A DNA stretch of 37,076 bases, taken from contig JAPUKF010000095.1 in assembly GCA_027295805.1 (NCBI GenBank), positions 1-37,076 of the forward strand, in the 5' to 3' direction. Within the stretch, counting starts at the first letter, position 1, and each line of letters opens with the position of its first letter. The translations under genes were made by a program, and so were the position numbers. Below the pieces are notes generated by a model. It was given only the letters and a program-made list of their open reading frames with translations, searched no databases and had not been told where the DNA came from. The stretch comes from Acidobacteriota bacterium. GTDB taxonomy: Bacteria; Acidobacteriota; Polarisedimenticolia; SMYD01. Of the stretch, positions 17,324 through 26,993 are shown in pieces.

Positions 17324-18492
17324 GCTGCCTCTCCTTTTCGTCGCGCCATGAGACCATCATAAAGCCGCTCCTGGCGGCGGACCATATCGTCGATATCAAA
17401 TTCGCCCACTTGCTTGCTTGCGGCCTCGCCCAGGCGCTTCCCCCGCAGGGGATCCTGCAGCAGCCATGTCACCCGCCGCGCCATCCCGTCAATATCTCCC
17501 GGCGCCACCAGGCAACCGGTTTCACCCTCCGTGATCGCTTCCGGCGTACCATCGACAGCGGTGGCCACCACCGCCCGTCCCCTGGCCATGGCTTCGGGCA
17601 CGACCCGGGGCAGACCTTCATGAAGAGAGGTAAGAACCAGCACATCCAGGGCATCCATCACCGCCGGGATATCCCGCCGCCAGCCCGCAAGATGCAGACG
17701 CTCTCCCAGGCCGAGACGCCGCCGGGCCGCCATCACCTGCGCGCGCAGTTTGCCGTCTCCCACCAGCAGGAACCAGGCCTCGGGAACCTGTTCCAGAACA
17801 CGGGCCGCCATCTCCACAAAGGCCAGCGGATCTTTCTGAGGTTTCAGGCAGGCAACCATGGCCACCAGGGGTGCTTTGGCGGGGATGCCCATCTCCTGGC
17901 GCACGGCCGCACCGAGCCCCTTCGCCTGTCGGAATGGCTCCAGGGGAATGCCGGAGCGGATCAATTGAACATGCTCTTCCGTGAAGATACCGGCCTGCAC
18001 ACCTTTCTTGATATCGGATCGGGCCACGCAGATGAACTGATCCGTGAGACGGGCGGCACCCCGCTCCAGGGCCCAGTAGAAGGTGCGTCGCGCCGCGGAC
18101 ATCCAGTCGTGGAACGGGAAGCCATGCACCGAATGGATCACGACCGGCACCCCGGCCCGGCGTGCCGCCACGCGTCCCAGGAGCCCCGCTTTGGAGGAAT
18201 GAGTATGCACGATATGAGGGCGTGATTGCCTGAGGATCGCCACAAGGCGTTCCATGGCCACCCAGTCAGTGAGGGGGCGGATGGGGCTCACCAGCTCGGG
18301 AACGAACGTGACCTGAGTGTCTTCCAGGGCCGCCATCTCGGCGGCCAACGGTCCCTGGGGCGAGGTCACCAGCGCCGGCGCGAAGCGCCGCCTGTCCAGG
18401 TGGCGAACCGTGTAGAGGGTGTTGGCCTGCGCCCCACCCAGTTCCGGCTTGGTCAGGATGTGGGTGACGCGGATTCGGGATTCGTGTGACAT
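17320..18492 (-). CDS. GT4-family glycosyltransferase
   Basis: MSHESRIRVTHILTKPELGGAQANTLYTVRHL...HTHSSKAGLLGRVAARRAGVPVVIHSVHGFPF...EGLPRVVPEAMARGRAVVATAVDGTPEAI. Confidence 0.93.
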   Translation of the reverse strand: MSHESRIRVTHILTKPELGGAQANTLYTVRHLDRRRFAPALVTSPQGPLAAEMAALEDTQVTFVPELVSPIRPLTDWVAMERLVAILRQSRPHIVHTHSSKAGLLGRVAARRAGVPVVIHSVHGFPFHDWMSAARRTFYWALERGAARLTDQFICVARSDIKKGVQAGIFTEEHVQLIRSGIPLEPFRQAKGLGAAVRQEMGIPAKAPLVAMVACLKPQKDPLAFVEMAARVLEQVPEAWFLLVGDGKLRAQVMAARRRLGLGERLHLAGWRRDIPAVMDALDVLVLTSLHEGLPRVVPEAMARGRAVVATAVDGTPEAITEGETGCLVAPGDIDGMARRVTWLLQDPLRGKRLGEAASKQVGEFDIDDMVRRQERLYDGLMARRKGEAA

Positions 18493-19862
18493 GTCGGCTC
18501 TTCGTTATTGTGGCCCGCGGATGTGCCGCGGCTGTCTTGACCGGCGGACAGGGCCGCCGCGGTTTCCATTCCCTGGTGGATGGCATCCTCCATGGAACCG
18601 TATTCCCAGCGGCCATAACGGCCGATGGAATGGATGCCGTGCCGAGCCAGCCAGGCCAGCAATTCCGGCACGACGCTGCGGCGGTGTTCATCATAGATAA
18701 CGTAAGCCGGGTCCACTTCCATGATCTGCTCGGCCACAATACGATCGGAGGACCTAAGAAGGCCGCAGGTCACCAGGTCCTCCTTGATCCGCCGGACCAG
18801 ACCCGGCACATCTTCCCGGGTGAAATCCAGGCGGGCAACTTCCACGTAGAGAGAGGAGCAGCCGGCGGGCACCGAGGCCTTGCAAAACGAAGACGGACTG
18901 CCCACCCGATAGAACACGAAGCGACCCTCCGGGTAGTAGATCCAGTGACGATCCGTCACTTCAGGGCGATCGATCCCCAGGTTGACATTGAGGACGCGAG
19001 TTGCCTGCAGACCGGCTGCACTTTTCCGCAGCTTGTCGGGCAGGCCCTTCACCAGGCGCGCCAGAAGCGACAGGGGCAGGGTGGTGACCAGATCGTCCCA
19101 ATGCCACTGCCGGCCCTGGGCGGTGGCCACCTTACGGCTTTCCGGGTCAATCCCCACGACTTCGGTGCGGCAATGGACCTGGGTTCCAGACAGGGCCTGG
19201 GCCAGGGCATTGGGAAGCACCTCGATGCCGCCGCCTACGGGATAGCGGAAGGTCGGATTGTAACCGAGTCCCTTGTTCTTGATACCAAGAGCGCCGCCGA
19301 CAACTTCTTCAAGCTTGGGGCGGGGCACGGCCCACGACACCCAATCAGCCGTCACGTCACGCAGGTCCCGGCACCACAGCTTGCGGTTGTAGGGCAGCAT
19401 GAACTCGGCCGCGATACCGCGGCCGAACATGGCCTCGGCCCAGTGGTGGAACGAGCCCAGGGCCAGGTCTTCCGCTGCCGGGCGGGCAGGGTCTGCGTGA
19501 GCCTCGACAAAGGCGGTCAAGCAATCGCGCACCACCTCCCTGGGCAGGCCGTGCAGGTTGGCCTGGAACGGGTAGTCCACATAGACGCCATGGCTGTAGA
19601 TGAACGAGCGGCGTTCCACGGATGCCCACTGGTGGGGCAGCAGCTGATCGATCAGGGCGCGCACCCTGGGGCGGCGCAGGTGCAACAGGTGGCCGGTGAT
19701 GTCAAAAATGAAGCCATTGACCCGGAAGGAACGGGTCAGGCCCCCGAGCCGATCCTCCCGTTCCAGCAACACCGCAGGCCGCATCCCTTCCAGGTGGTAG
19801 GCGGTGGAGAGCCCCGCCAGTCCTCCTCCCAGGATGAGGACACCCTGCTCCGCGCCCCTCAT
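18453..19862 (-). CDS. FAD-dependent NAD(P)-binding amine-oxidoreductase/UDP-galactopyranose-mutase-like protein
   Basis: VLILGGGLAGLSTAYHLEGMRPAVLLEREDRLGGLTRSFRVNGFIFDITGHLLHLRRPRV...; Rossmann GGGLAGLSTAYHL. Confidence 0.85.
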   Translation of the reverse strand: MRGAEQGVLILGGGLAGLSTAYHLEGMRPAVLLEREDRLGGLTRSFRVNGFIFDITGHLLHLRRPRVRALIDQLLPHQWASVERRSFIYSHGVYVDYPFQANLHGLPREVVRDCLTAFVEAHADPARPAAEDLALGSFHHWAEAMFGRGIAAEFMLPYNRKLWCRDLRDVTADWVSWAVPRPKLEEVVGGALGIKNKGLGYNPTFRYPVGGGIEVLPNALAQALSGTQVHCRTEVVGIDPESRKVATAQGRQWHWDDLVTTLPLSLLARLVKGLPDKLRKSAAGLQATRVLNVNLGIDRPEVTDRHWIYYPEGRFVFYRVGSPSSFCKASVPAGCSSLYVEVARLDFTREDVPGLVRRIKEDLVTCGLLRSSDRIVAEQIMEVDPAYVIYDEHRRSVVPELLAWLARHGIHSIGRYGRWEYGSMEDAIHQGMETAAALSAGQDSRGTSAGHNNEEPTCHTNPESASPTS

Positions 19863-21016
19863 GCGCGCACCCCAGGCTCTTCCTTCTGCACCGCCACATC
19901 CTGGGGCGCCCGATCATGGACGTCCACCGGCACATCCATCCGCTCCGGCATCCGGGCCACCGGATCCCGCGCCAGCAGGCCTCCCACGATGAGGAAACCC
20001 AGCATCACGGCAGACACCGGCCATGGCGCCAGCCGGGCCGGAAGGAATATCAGCGACAGACCGGCCGCGGAACAGATAGTGGTGGCGGCGGTGGCCGCCA
20101 GGGCGATGGCCGAGGCCGACCATCCGCGCCGGCGCAAGCGCACAGCCAGATGGTCAGGACTGCCGAGAAACGGATTCCGGCCGCGAGCGAGGCGCAGGGT
20201 CATCACGTAGACGGTGTCGAAGAGAGGCACCGCCAGGATCAGGACCGGCACGGCCAGGCCCCACGCCGAAGAGGCGGTATAGGATCCGGCCAGGCTGATA
20301 CCACCCAGCGTCAGGCCAAGGAACATGGAACCGGCGTCACCGAGGTAAATACGCGCCGGGGCGAAGTTGAACGGCGTGAAGCCCGCCAGCGCACCGAACA
20401 GGGTCACCGAAAGAATGGCCAGAAGCGGGGCACCGGTGAAGACCGCCATCACCACGAAGGCGCCGGAGGCGAAGAGCGCCACACTGGGTGCCAAGCCATC
20501 GGAGATGTCAATAAGATTCAGGGCGTTGGTCAGGGCCAGAAGCCAGAGCGCCGACAGCCCCAGGTTGGCCCAGGCGGGCAGGGCCGCGATGCTCATGACC
20601 ACACCGCTCTTCAGGAGAACCAGGACCGCCAGGCTCTGGCCGGCGAATTTGGCCCGCCATGACAGGCTGCCCAGATCATCCACCAGGCCCAGGAGGAGGG
20701 CCGTGGCCCCCGCCAGCAGGATGCCGGTCATGCGTTGATCGTAACGGAACAGCAGCGAGAGAGAGATGAAGAATCCCAGCCCCAGGGACAGCCCACCCAG
20801 GTACGGCACCGGCGTGGCATGCAATTTCAAGCGGCCGTCAGGACGGTCCACGATGCCGCAGCGCACCGCAGCACGGGCAACCACCGGCGTGAAAAAGCGT
20901 GTCAGGCTCATGGCCAGAGCAGCGGTCAGAGCCAACCGGGCCAGACCGGCGGCCGGTGTCTGGTAGGTCAGAGCCAGGGCCAGGAGGCTCAGGACGAACA
21001 TGACGGCGGCAACCAT
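19859..21016 (-). CDS. WecA/MraY-family polyprenyl-phosphate glycosyl-1-phosphate transferase (possible TTG start at 21115)
   Basis: GIVDRPDGRLKLHATPVPYLGGLSLGLGFF...GLVDDLGSLSWRAKFAGQ...NALNLIDISDGLA...FNFAPARIYLGDAGSMFLGLTLGG...SPDHLAVRLRRRGWS; start at ATG 21016 preceded by GGGGAAAC. Confidence 0.9.
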   Translation of the reverse strand: MVAAVMFVLSLLALALTYQTPAAGLARLALTAALAMSLTRFFTPVVARAAVRCGIVDRPDGRLKLHATPVPYLGGLSLGLGFFISLSLLFRYDQRMTGILLAGATALLLGLVDDLGSLSWRAKFAGQSLAVLVLLKSGVVMSIAALPAWANLGLSALWLLALTNALNLIDISDGLAPSVALFASGAFVVMAVFTGAPLLAILSVTLFGALAGFTPFNFAPARIYLGDAGSMFLGLTLGGISLAGSYTASSAWGLAVPVLILAVPLFDTVYVMTLRLARGRNPFLGSPDHLAVRLRRRGWSASAIALAATAATTICSAAGLSLIFLPARLAPWPVSAVMLGFLIVGGLLARDPVARMPERMDVPVDVHDRAPQDVAVQKEEPGVRA

Positions 21017-21086
21017 GTTTCCCCGTTCGGCCGGCGGTTTACGTGCTGATCGATCGGGATGCAGGCCGGACCCGATCACCAAACCG

Positions 21087-21115
21087 AATTTAGATTTTGA
21101 AATCGGGTTCTTCAA
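21087..21115 (-). promoter_or_regulatory. Candidate internal promoter (-35 TTGAAG, 17 bp, -10 TAAATT) in an AT-rich island
   Basis: Reverse strand TTGAAG-AACCCGATTTCAAAATC-TAAATT upstream of the wecA-like ATG. Confidence 0.45.
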
Positions 21116-22230
21116 GTCGCCCTCTCATGTCCCCTGAGGGTGACACCGGCCCAGGCCGCCGCGGTCCTGGCCACATCGAAGCGGACCTGCGCCTGCTGCC
21201 GGGCCCGCCGCCCCATGGCACACAGCTCGTCCGGGGAGCCTGCCAGCCTCTCCAGCGCGCCGGCCAGTGCCGGTGCATCACCGGGGGGCACCAGTAGGCC
21301 GGTCTTCCCGTCGTCCACCACCTCCGGAATACCGCCTGCCCGCGAGGCGATGACGGGGCGACCGGAGGCCATGGCCTCGGCCAGCACCAGACCGAATCCT
21401 TCCCGGCGGGAAGGCAAGAGCAGGAGATCCCAGCGGGCCAGGACCGCCGCGGCATCGGGGACTTCGTCCAGGAATCGAATGCGGGGCCCCAGGCCGAGTG
21501 CGGTGGCGCGAGCCGCCAGCTCCGTGGCGACGGACGCCGGCCCGCCGGCCACTTCCAGGCGCAGGTCGGCGGCAGGACCCTGCCCGGCGGCCAGCAACGC
21601 CATGGCCTCGAGCAGGATGTCCAGCCCTTTGTCCCGGATGAGCAGCCTCCCCAGGAACCCGGCGACCAACGGCCGGCGCCGCGTCTCTTCCAGATCGGCA
21701 AGGCCGGCGAAGCGCTCGGTGTCGATCCCGTTGGGCACAACCTGGAAGGCATCCACCGGGAGATGGAACCGCTGCGCCCTGTCCCGCGCCACCGCTGTTG
21801 AAACGGCCACGCGCGCCGCGGCCCGTCGACTGGCGCCGGCCTCCAGACGATCCTGCCAGCGAGGCCGATCCCCGGCCAGTGAATGAAAATGAGTGATGAG
21901 CGGCACCGCCAGACCGCGACCGGCCCAACTGGCGGCGAGAACAGCCCGCGTCAGGTGCGCGTGCATGCGCGCGGGAGGCTCTGCGCGCAGCAGGCGCAAG
22001 AGACGCCACACCGGCCGCGGGTCCCGGCGCCCTCTGCCTCCCAGCGCCGTCACCGGGATACCGGCCTTTTCGAGATCCTCACCCACGGGTCCCCAGCCCT
22101 TGAGAGCCAGGACTCTCGGTTCCTGGCCATGAGCTGCAAGACGTGGCAGGACATCCACCAGCAGGCGTTCCGCCCCGCCGCGGGTGAGGCCGACCACAAG
22201 GTGCCAGACGGGCTGCCGGTCCCGGCTCAC
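21112..22230 (-). CDS. GT4-family glycosyltransferase
   Basis: From GTG: SRDRQPVWHLVVGLTRGGAERLLVDVLPRLAAHGQ...VPNGIDTERFAGL...SRREGFGLVLAEAMASGRPVIASRAGGIPEVVDDGKTGLLVPPGD. Confidence 0.92.
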   Translation of the reverse strand: MSRDRQPVWHLVVGLTRGGAERLLVDVLPRLAAHGQEPRVLALKGWGPVGEDLEKAGIPVTALGGRGRRDPRPVWRLLRLLRAEPPARMHAHLTRAVLAASWAGRGLAVPLITHFHSLAGDRPRWQDRLEAGASRRAAARVAVSTAVARDRAQRFHLPVDAFQVVPNGIDTERFAGLADLEETRRRPLVAGFLGRLLIRDKGLDILLEAMALLAAGQGPAADLRLEVAGGPASVATELAARATALGLGPRIRFLDEVPDAAAVLARWDLLLLPSRREGFGLVLAEAMASGRPVIASRAGGIPEVVDDGKTGLLVPPGDAPALAGALERLAGSPDELCAMGRRARQQAQVRFDVARTAAAWAGVTLRGHERAT

Positions 22231-23792
22231 AGGCCGGCCCGCCCGGGCCACAAGCGCCCGCGCATCCGGCGCAGGACCGCCACAGCCTCCGGGACTCGGA
22301 AGATCGTCAAGCCCATGGCATAGATCGTCGTGCCGGCGAAGGCGGCTCCAGCCAGCCGCGCCAGCCGCTCCGGAAGAGCCGACCCGGGGATGGCCAGCGT
22401 GACCGCCAGCGTGGCCGCCGCCGCCAGCGCCGCTGCGGCTCCCGTCTTGACCAGGAACAGGCCGCTGTGGCTCCCCAGCACTGCCGGCACCCCGCGGGTC
22501 GCCATCTCCCGGCGGAAGGGCGTCCATATGATGGCCAGCCAGGCGGCCAGGGTCAGAGAGGTGGACAGGGCGATCCCCACCGCACCCAGCGGGCCGACCA
22601 GCAACAGATTGAAGATGATGTTGAGCACGACCCGGCCGATGCCGCAGGCCGCGACAACACCCGTCCGGTGCGCGGCGTAAAGCGCCATGTTCACCACGCT
22701 GCCGACCCCCTGGAAGACCAGGCAGAGAGAGAGGGCCGCAAGCGCTCCTCCGGTCAGGGCCGCCGCATGGGCGTCGAACTCCCCGCGCATGAGGAGAACC
22801 GCCGTCAGGTCGCGGGCCAGAACCACCATCAACACCGTCGCTCCCAGCATGACCACCAACATGGTGCGCAATCCGAACGCCAGGGATTGGGCCAGAGCCG
22901 CCGTGTCGCCCGCGGCCACGTCACGGGCCATGGCGGGGAAAAGCACGGTGCAGAAGTTGGTGCAAAGCAGCGCCACCGGCAGGCCCCACAGGACACTGGC
23001 GTAGTAAAGCGCCGACACGGCACCGGCCGGCAACATGGTGGCCATGATGCGATCGGTGAAGAGCACCGACTGATCGATGACAGCGGCGGCCAGCAGCGGC
23101 AGGAAAAGAATCAGGTAGGCTTTCACCTCCGGCGAACGAGGCGCCAGCCGCGCCTGTGGCCGGCCACGCCGGTGCCAGGCTCCCGCCACCAGCACACCCG
23201 CAAGGACCACCGCGCCGGCAGCCATGGCCATGGCCACGCCCCGGATCCCCAGAAGCGGCGCCGCCACCACAATGAAGGCCAGAACCACCAGGCGATCCAC
23301 CAGTTGCGCCAGGTGAGGTGCCAGGAACCGGCCACGGACCCGGTAGAGGCCGGTGACGAGAACGGCGGCACCTGTGGCCCACAGGAAAATCGCCAGCCAC
23401 GGCATGAGAGAAGCCGCGGTCACCTTCTGCTCGGCCGTGAACCCGTAGCCAACCCACCCCACAACCCGGCCGCCACCCCATGCGAGTCCTGCAGCAGCCA
23501 CACCCAGAACCGCCAGCAGCATCATCATGAGATTGAGCCCGCGAGCGTCCGCCACACCCGTTCCTTCTTTTTCGCGCCAGCCGGAATAAAGCGGGATGAA
23601 GATCACCAGGAACGAGCCTGTGAACAGAGCCGCCAGGAGTTCGGCCACCGACACTCCGATCACCAGGGAATCCATGACCGCACCGGCACCGAACAGAGCC
23701 GCCAGGAAGATGTGGCGGCCGGCGGCGGCCAGTTTGTCGGCCACCGTGATAGCACCCATGGCCGCCGTGATCCGCACGGTGCGCGCTCTCAT
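22227..23792 (-). CDS. MurJ/MviN-type lipid-linked oligosaccharide flippase (MOP superfamily)
   Basis: MRARTVRITAAMGAITVADKLAAAGRHIFLAALFGAGAVMDSLVIGVSVAELLAALFTGSFLVIFIPLYSGWREKEG...; many TM segments; VLFPAMARDVAAGDTAALAQSLAFGLR. Confidence 0.85.
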   Translation of the reverse strand: MRARTVRITAAMGAITVADKLAAAGRHIFLAALFGAGAVMDSLVIGVSVAELLAALFTGSFLVIFIPLYSGWREKEGTGVADARGLNLMMMLLAVLGVAAAGLAWGGGRVVGWVGYGFTAEQKVTAASLMPWLAIFLWATGAAVLVTGLYRVRGRFLAPHLAQLVDRLVVLAFIVVAAPLLGIRGVAMAMAAGAVVLAGVLVAGAWHRRGRPQARLAPRSPEVKAYLILFLPLLAAAVIDQSVLFTDRIMATMLPAGAVSALYYASVLWGLPVALLCTNFCTVLFPAMARDVAAGDTAALAQSLAFGLRTMLVVMLGATVLMVVLARDLTAVLLMRGEFDAHAAALTGGALAALSLCLVFQGVGSVVNMALYAAHRTGVVAACGIGRVVLNIIFNLLLVGPLGAVGIALSTSLTLAAWLAIIWTPFRREMATRGVPAVLGSHSGLFLVKTGAAAALAAAATLAVTLAIPGSALPERLARLAGAAFAGTTIYAMGLTIFRVPEAVAVLRRMRGRLWPGRAGL

Positions 23793-25843
23793 GAACGGAC
23801 GTCCCCGGGCGGGCGCCTGGCCAGGAGTGCGCCATCCACGAAGAATCCTCGTCGCACCATGGCGCGCAACAGGCCGCCGCCACCGAGAGCGCGCACCAGG
23901 CGCGCCGGCAGACGCCGCCACACACTCTGTGGCCGATGGCTGCCCCGCAGCACTTCGTCGAGGCGTTCAAGACGCCGCTCGGTCGGGTCGATCACGATCT
24001 CGAGCCCGGCTGCCTGCACCAGAGCGCGAGCGCGGCCCGGTGTCATCTCGTGGAGAGTCCCCAGGAAGGCCGGGTCGCGCCCGCGCAGGCGCAGGTAAAG
24101 ACGTGCCAGGAAGCGCGGTGTGCGGGGCGGCAGGAAGATCTTGTAATGGCGCTCCTGGAATCTGAGGGCATTGGGCACGCCGAGATGGAGCCAGCCGCCC
24201 GGCTTCAGAACCCGCGCCACCTCCGCCAGCACGGCATGGGGATCCTGAACGTGCTCCAGCACGGAGCAGCAGGTGACGACATCGCAGGACGCGTCGGCCA
24301 GCGGCAGGCTCTCCCCCACCGCGGCAACCACCCCCGCCGCCGGGCCGCCGTCTCGTGCCAGGCGATGGCGACTGAGCACCAGCGAGCGGGGATCCGGCTC
24401 GATGCCCAGAGACTCGGCTCCGTGCCGCCCGGCCTCCAGGAGCAGGGTGCCCAGCCCACACCCGATGTCCAGGAGGCGCCGGCCCTGCAGGGGAACCACG
24501 CTCTCCACCTGGCGGACGACATGGGCATAGTCCCGGGCCTGGTTTGCAAGATGCCATCCCGGTGGCCGGCGGAGCAGATCCTTGGGCAGGATCCCCCGCC
24601 ACATGCCGCGTACCTGCCGGTCCGCCAGGATCAAGGTGTCGAGATCCTGCCCGTCATGATCTCTGCTGCCGGCCAGAACACGACGGTATTGCTCCAGAAC
24701 ATCCGTGGCCATCCGCCGGGAACTGAAAACGTCGAAAGCACGTCGACGACCCGCGCGGCCCCAGACCCCGGCCTGCTGTCCGTCCGCCAGGACCCTGTCC
24801 ATGGCACGGGCCAGGGCCTGGATATCCCCGGGAGGCACCAGGAGCCCGGTGGACCCATCCTCCACCACCTCGCGCAGCCCGTCGCAGTCGGAAGCCACCA
24901 CCGGCAGACCTGCCGCCATGGCCTCGGCGGCGGCCAGTCCGAACCCCTCCCAGCGGGACGGCATCACATACAGGTCGAAAGCCGGCAGAATCGCGGCCAG
25001 GTTGTCCTGGTAGCCGGCGAAGAAGACACGTCCACGGGGCTTCAGGGTCGCAACCTGGTGGCGCAGCTTCGCCTCATCCGCGCCTCGGCCGCAGATCACC
25101 AGATCCATTTCAGCCGCCAGCAGAGCATGCGCCGCCAGCAGGATATCGGCGCCCTTCTGAGGCGCCAGGCGCCCGGCGAAGAGGGCCATGGGTCGTCCCT
25201 CGCCATCACCGCCGGTCCAGTCGTCGCAGCCGGCCCGCCGCAGGCGCCGGGCCAGATCGGCCCGCGCCGCTGCCCGTGACGGGAGCGTCGCAAACGGCGC
25301 CAGGTCGATCCCATTGGGAACGACCGCGAAACGAGCCGGGTCCAGTCCCTCCTCCCGCACCAGGAAATCCCGCACCGCAGCCGAGACTGCCAGGGTCACC
25401 GCTGTCCGCCGGTGGGCCGCCCGCTCCCAGATCAGAAACGGCCGCCGCTTCCAGCTCCGCCGCGTGCGCCAGGGGTCGGTATTGTGGCGGGTTGAGATCA
25501 CCAGGGGCCGGCCCGAGGTCAGGGCGAACGGTCCGTAGAGATCCGACAGGTCCAGGTGGGTATGAAGGATGTCGTAGTCGCCGGCCTGGAGCAGCCGCCG
25601 CAGCCGCCACCAGGCGCCCGGCGAGAGTTTATGGCGCAATCCCAGGGCGTGGATTCTGAACCCGGCAGCCGCGAAGTCGGCTGCGGCGGCTGCGGGCCGG
25701 GTCAGGACGGCGACCTCCACGGCGCAGCCCATACGCCGCTGCTCCCTGGCAAGAGTCAGGACCAGGCCCTCGGTCCCACCCCTGTTGAGGGTCGTGATCA
25801 GATGCAGGATCCGCGGCCGCGAATGCAGCGCCTCAGGCCACAC
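23789..25843 (-). CDS. Bifunctional protein: N-terminal GT4 glycosyltransferase fused to C-terminal class I SAM methyltransferase
   Basis: One uninterrupted frame: GT4 (RPRILHLITTLNRGGTEGLVLTLAREQRR...PSRWEGFGLAAAEAMAAGLPVVASDCDGLREVVEDG) then MT (GRRLLDIGCGLGTLLLEAGRHGAESLGIEPDP...VVTCCSVLEHVQDPHAVLAEVARVLKPGGWLHLGVPN). Likely GTG start at 25843. Confidence 0.9.
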   Translation of the reverse strand: MWPEALHSRPRILHLITTLNRGGTEGLVLTLAREQRRMGCAVEVAVLTRPAAAAADFAAAGFRIHALGLRHKLSPGAWWRLRRLLQAGDYDILHTHLDLSDLYGPFALTSGRPLVISTRHNTDPWRTRRSWKRRPFLIWERAAHRRTAVTLAVSAAVRDFLVREEGLDPARFAVVPNGIDLAPFATLPSRAAARADLARRLRRAGCDDWTGGDGEGRPMALFAGRLAPQKGADILLAAHALLAAEMDLVICGRGADEAKLRHQVATLKPRGRVFFAGYQDNLAAILPAFDLYVMPSRWEGFGLAAAEAMAAGLPVVASDCDGLREVVEDGSTGLLVPPGDIQALARAMDRVLADGQQAGVWGRAGRRRAFDVFSSRRMATDVLEQYRRVLAGSRDHDGQDLDTLILADRQVRGMWRGILPKDLLRRPPGWHLANQARDYAHVVRQVESVVPLQGRRLLDIGCGLGTLLLEAGRHGAESLGIEPDPRSLVLSRHRLARDGGPAAGVVAAVGESLPLADASCDVVTCCSVLEHVQDPHAVLAEVARVLKPGGWLHLGVPNALRFQERHYKIFLPPRTPRFLARLYLRLRGRDPAFLGTLHEMTPGRARALVQAAGLEIVIDPTERRLERLDEVLRGSHRPQSVWRRLPARLVRALGGGGLLRAMVRRGFFVDGALLARRPPGDVRS

Positions 25844-26993
25844 GGGATCGGCTCCCGGCCATGACTTCGGCGTAAAGGTCGACATGCTGCTGAACCATGG
25901 TGTCCAGGCTGAACCGCTCCCGGGCCCGCCGGCGCCCGGCCTGCCCCAAACGGCGGGCGGCGTCCGGGTTGGCCAGCAAGTCATCCAGTGCCGCGGCGAG
26001 GAGCGTGCTGTCGCCGGCCGGCACCAGACGGCCGGTCTCCCCTGCCACCACCGCCTCATGGTTGCCGCCGCCGGCGTCGGTGGTCACCACCGGCAGGGCC
26101 GCCGCCATGGCTTCGAGAATGGCGTTGGAGCAGCCTTCGGAATGAGACGGCAGGCAGAAGAGATCCAGGGCCGCCAGCAGCTCCAGCGGCTCGGCCCGCC
26201 GCCCGGCCAGGACAAGTTGCTCCGCCACACCCAGGCTCCCGGCCAGGGACCGCAGTTCAGGAGCCAGCGGACCTTCACCGATGAAGACCAGGCGATCTCC
26301 GGGACGCAGCCCGGCCCGTCCGGCAAATCCTTTCACCAGAGTGACCGGGTCCTTGATCGGCTTCAGGCTCATGACCGCACCCACCACACGGGCGTCGTCA
26401 GGAAGACCCAGAGCATCACGGGCATCCCGGCGGCGCGCCATCCAGTCTTCATGGTCGGTCCAGGCATGCTCCGCCCACGACGGCAGCGGCACGCCGTTGG
26501 GGATGACGCGCAGGCGCCCGGGATCCGTGCCTTCCGTCACCGCAACCGCGGCGGCCGCGGCGGAGTTGGCAATGATCACAGCGCTGACGCGATCCCGCCA
26601 GCGCTCTCGGGCCAGGACCGGCCCCTGGCGCCAGTGGGCCAGGTTGCGGCGGCTGCCCACGTAAGTCGTTCCGGCCAGCCGACAGGCAACGGCGTCCAGC
26701 CAGTGATGGGCATAGAGATAGGAATGAACCAGGCGGGGACGCAGGCGTGCCAGCCCGGCGGTGAGCGCCGCCAGGCGCCCTACCTGCCGCAGCGAGACCG
26801 GGGCCCGGCGCCTGCGCACCGTCACGCCGGACTGACGCAGTCTTTTCTCCGCATCACCTTCTTCGCCTGTGTTCCACACCTCCAGGCGCAGCCCCCTCTT
26901 CTGCAGGGCGGGAAGCAGCCACGCCAGGTGGCGCTCCGTGCCGCCGGTGCCCAGCCCCGGCGCCAGATAGATCAGGTCAACGGGCGCGGGCAT
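25833..26993 (-). CDS. GT4-family glycosyltransferase
   Basis: MPAPVDLIYLAPGLGTGGTERHLAWLLPALQKRGL...VIPNGVPL...PSHSEGCSNAILEAMAAALPVVTTDAGGNHEAV. Confidence 0.93.
   Translation of the reverse strand: MPAPVDLIYLAPGLGTGGTERHLAWLLPALQKRGLRLEVWNTGEEGDAEKRLRQSGVTVRRRRAPVSLRQVGRLAALTAGLARLRPRLVHSYLYAHHWLDAVACRLAGTTYVGSRRNLAHWRQGPVLARERWRDRVSAVIIANSAAAAAVAVTEGTDPGRLRVIPNGVPLPSWAEHAWTDHEDWMARRRDARDALGLPDDARVVGAVMSLKPIKDPVTLVKGFAGRAGLRPGDRLVFIGEGPLAPELRSLAGSLGVAEQLVLAGRRAEPLELLAALDLFCLPSHSEGCSNAILEAMAAALPVVTTDAGGGNHEAVVAGETGRLVPAGDSTLLAAALDDLLANPDAARRLGQAGRRRARERFSLDTMVQQHVDLYAEVMAGSRSRVA

Noticed and set aside
18486-20210. 574-aa plus-strand ORF opposite the FAD oxidoreductase and wecA-like genes
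   Set aside because: Low-complexity His/Gln/Gly-rich shadow ORF; the minus-strand reading has clear domains.
22467-24098. 543-aa plus-strand ORF opposite the MurJ-like gene
   Set aside because: Arg/His/Gln-rich antisense translation without motifs; the real gene is on the minus strand.
25844-26059. N-terminal extension of the GT4-methyltransferase ORF to 26059
   Set aside because: Lies inside the upstream GT4 coding region; GTG at 25843 directly before the conserved RPRILHLITTLNRGG start is more plausible.
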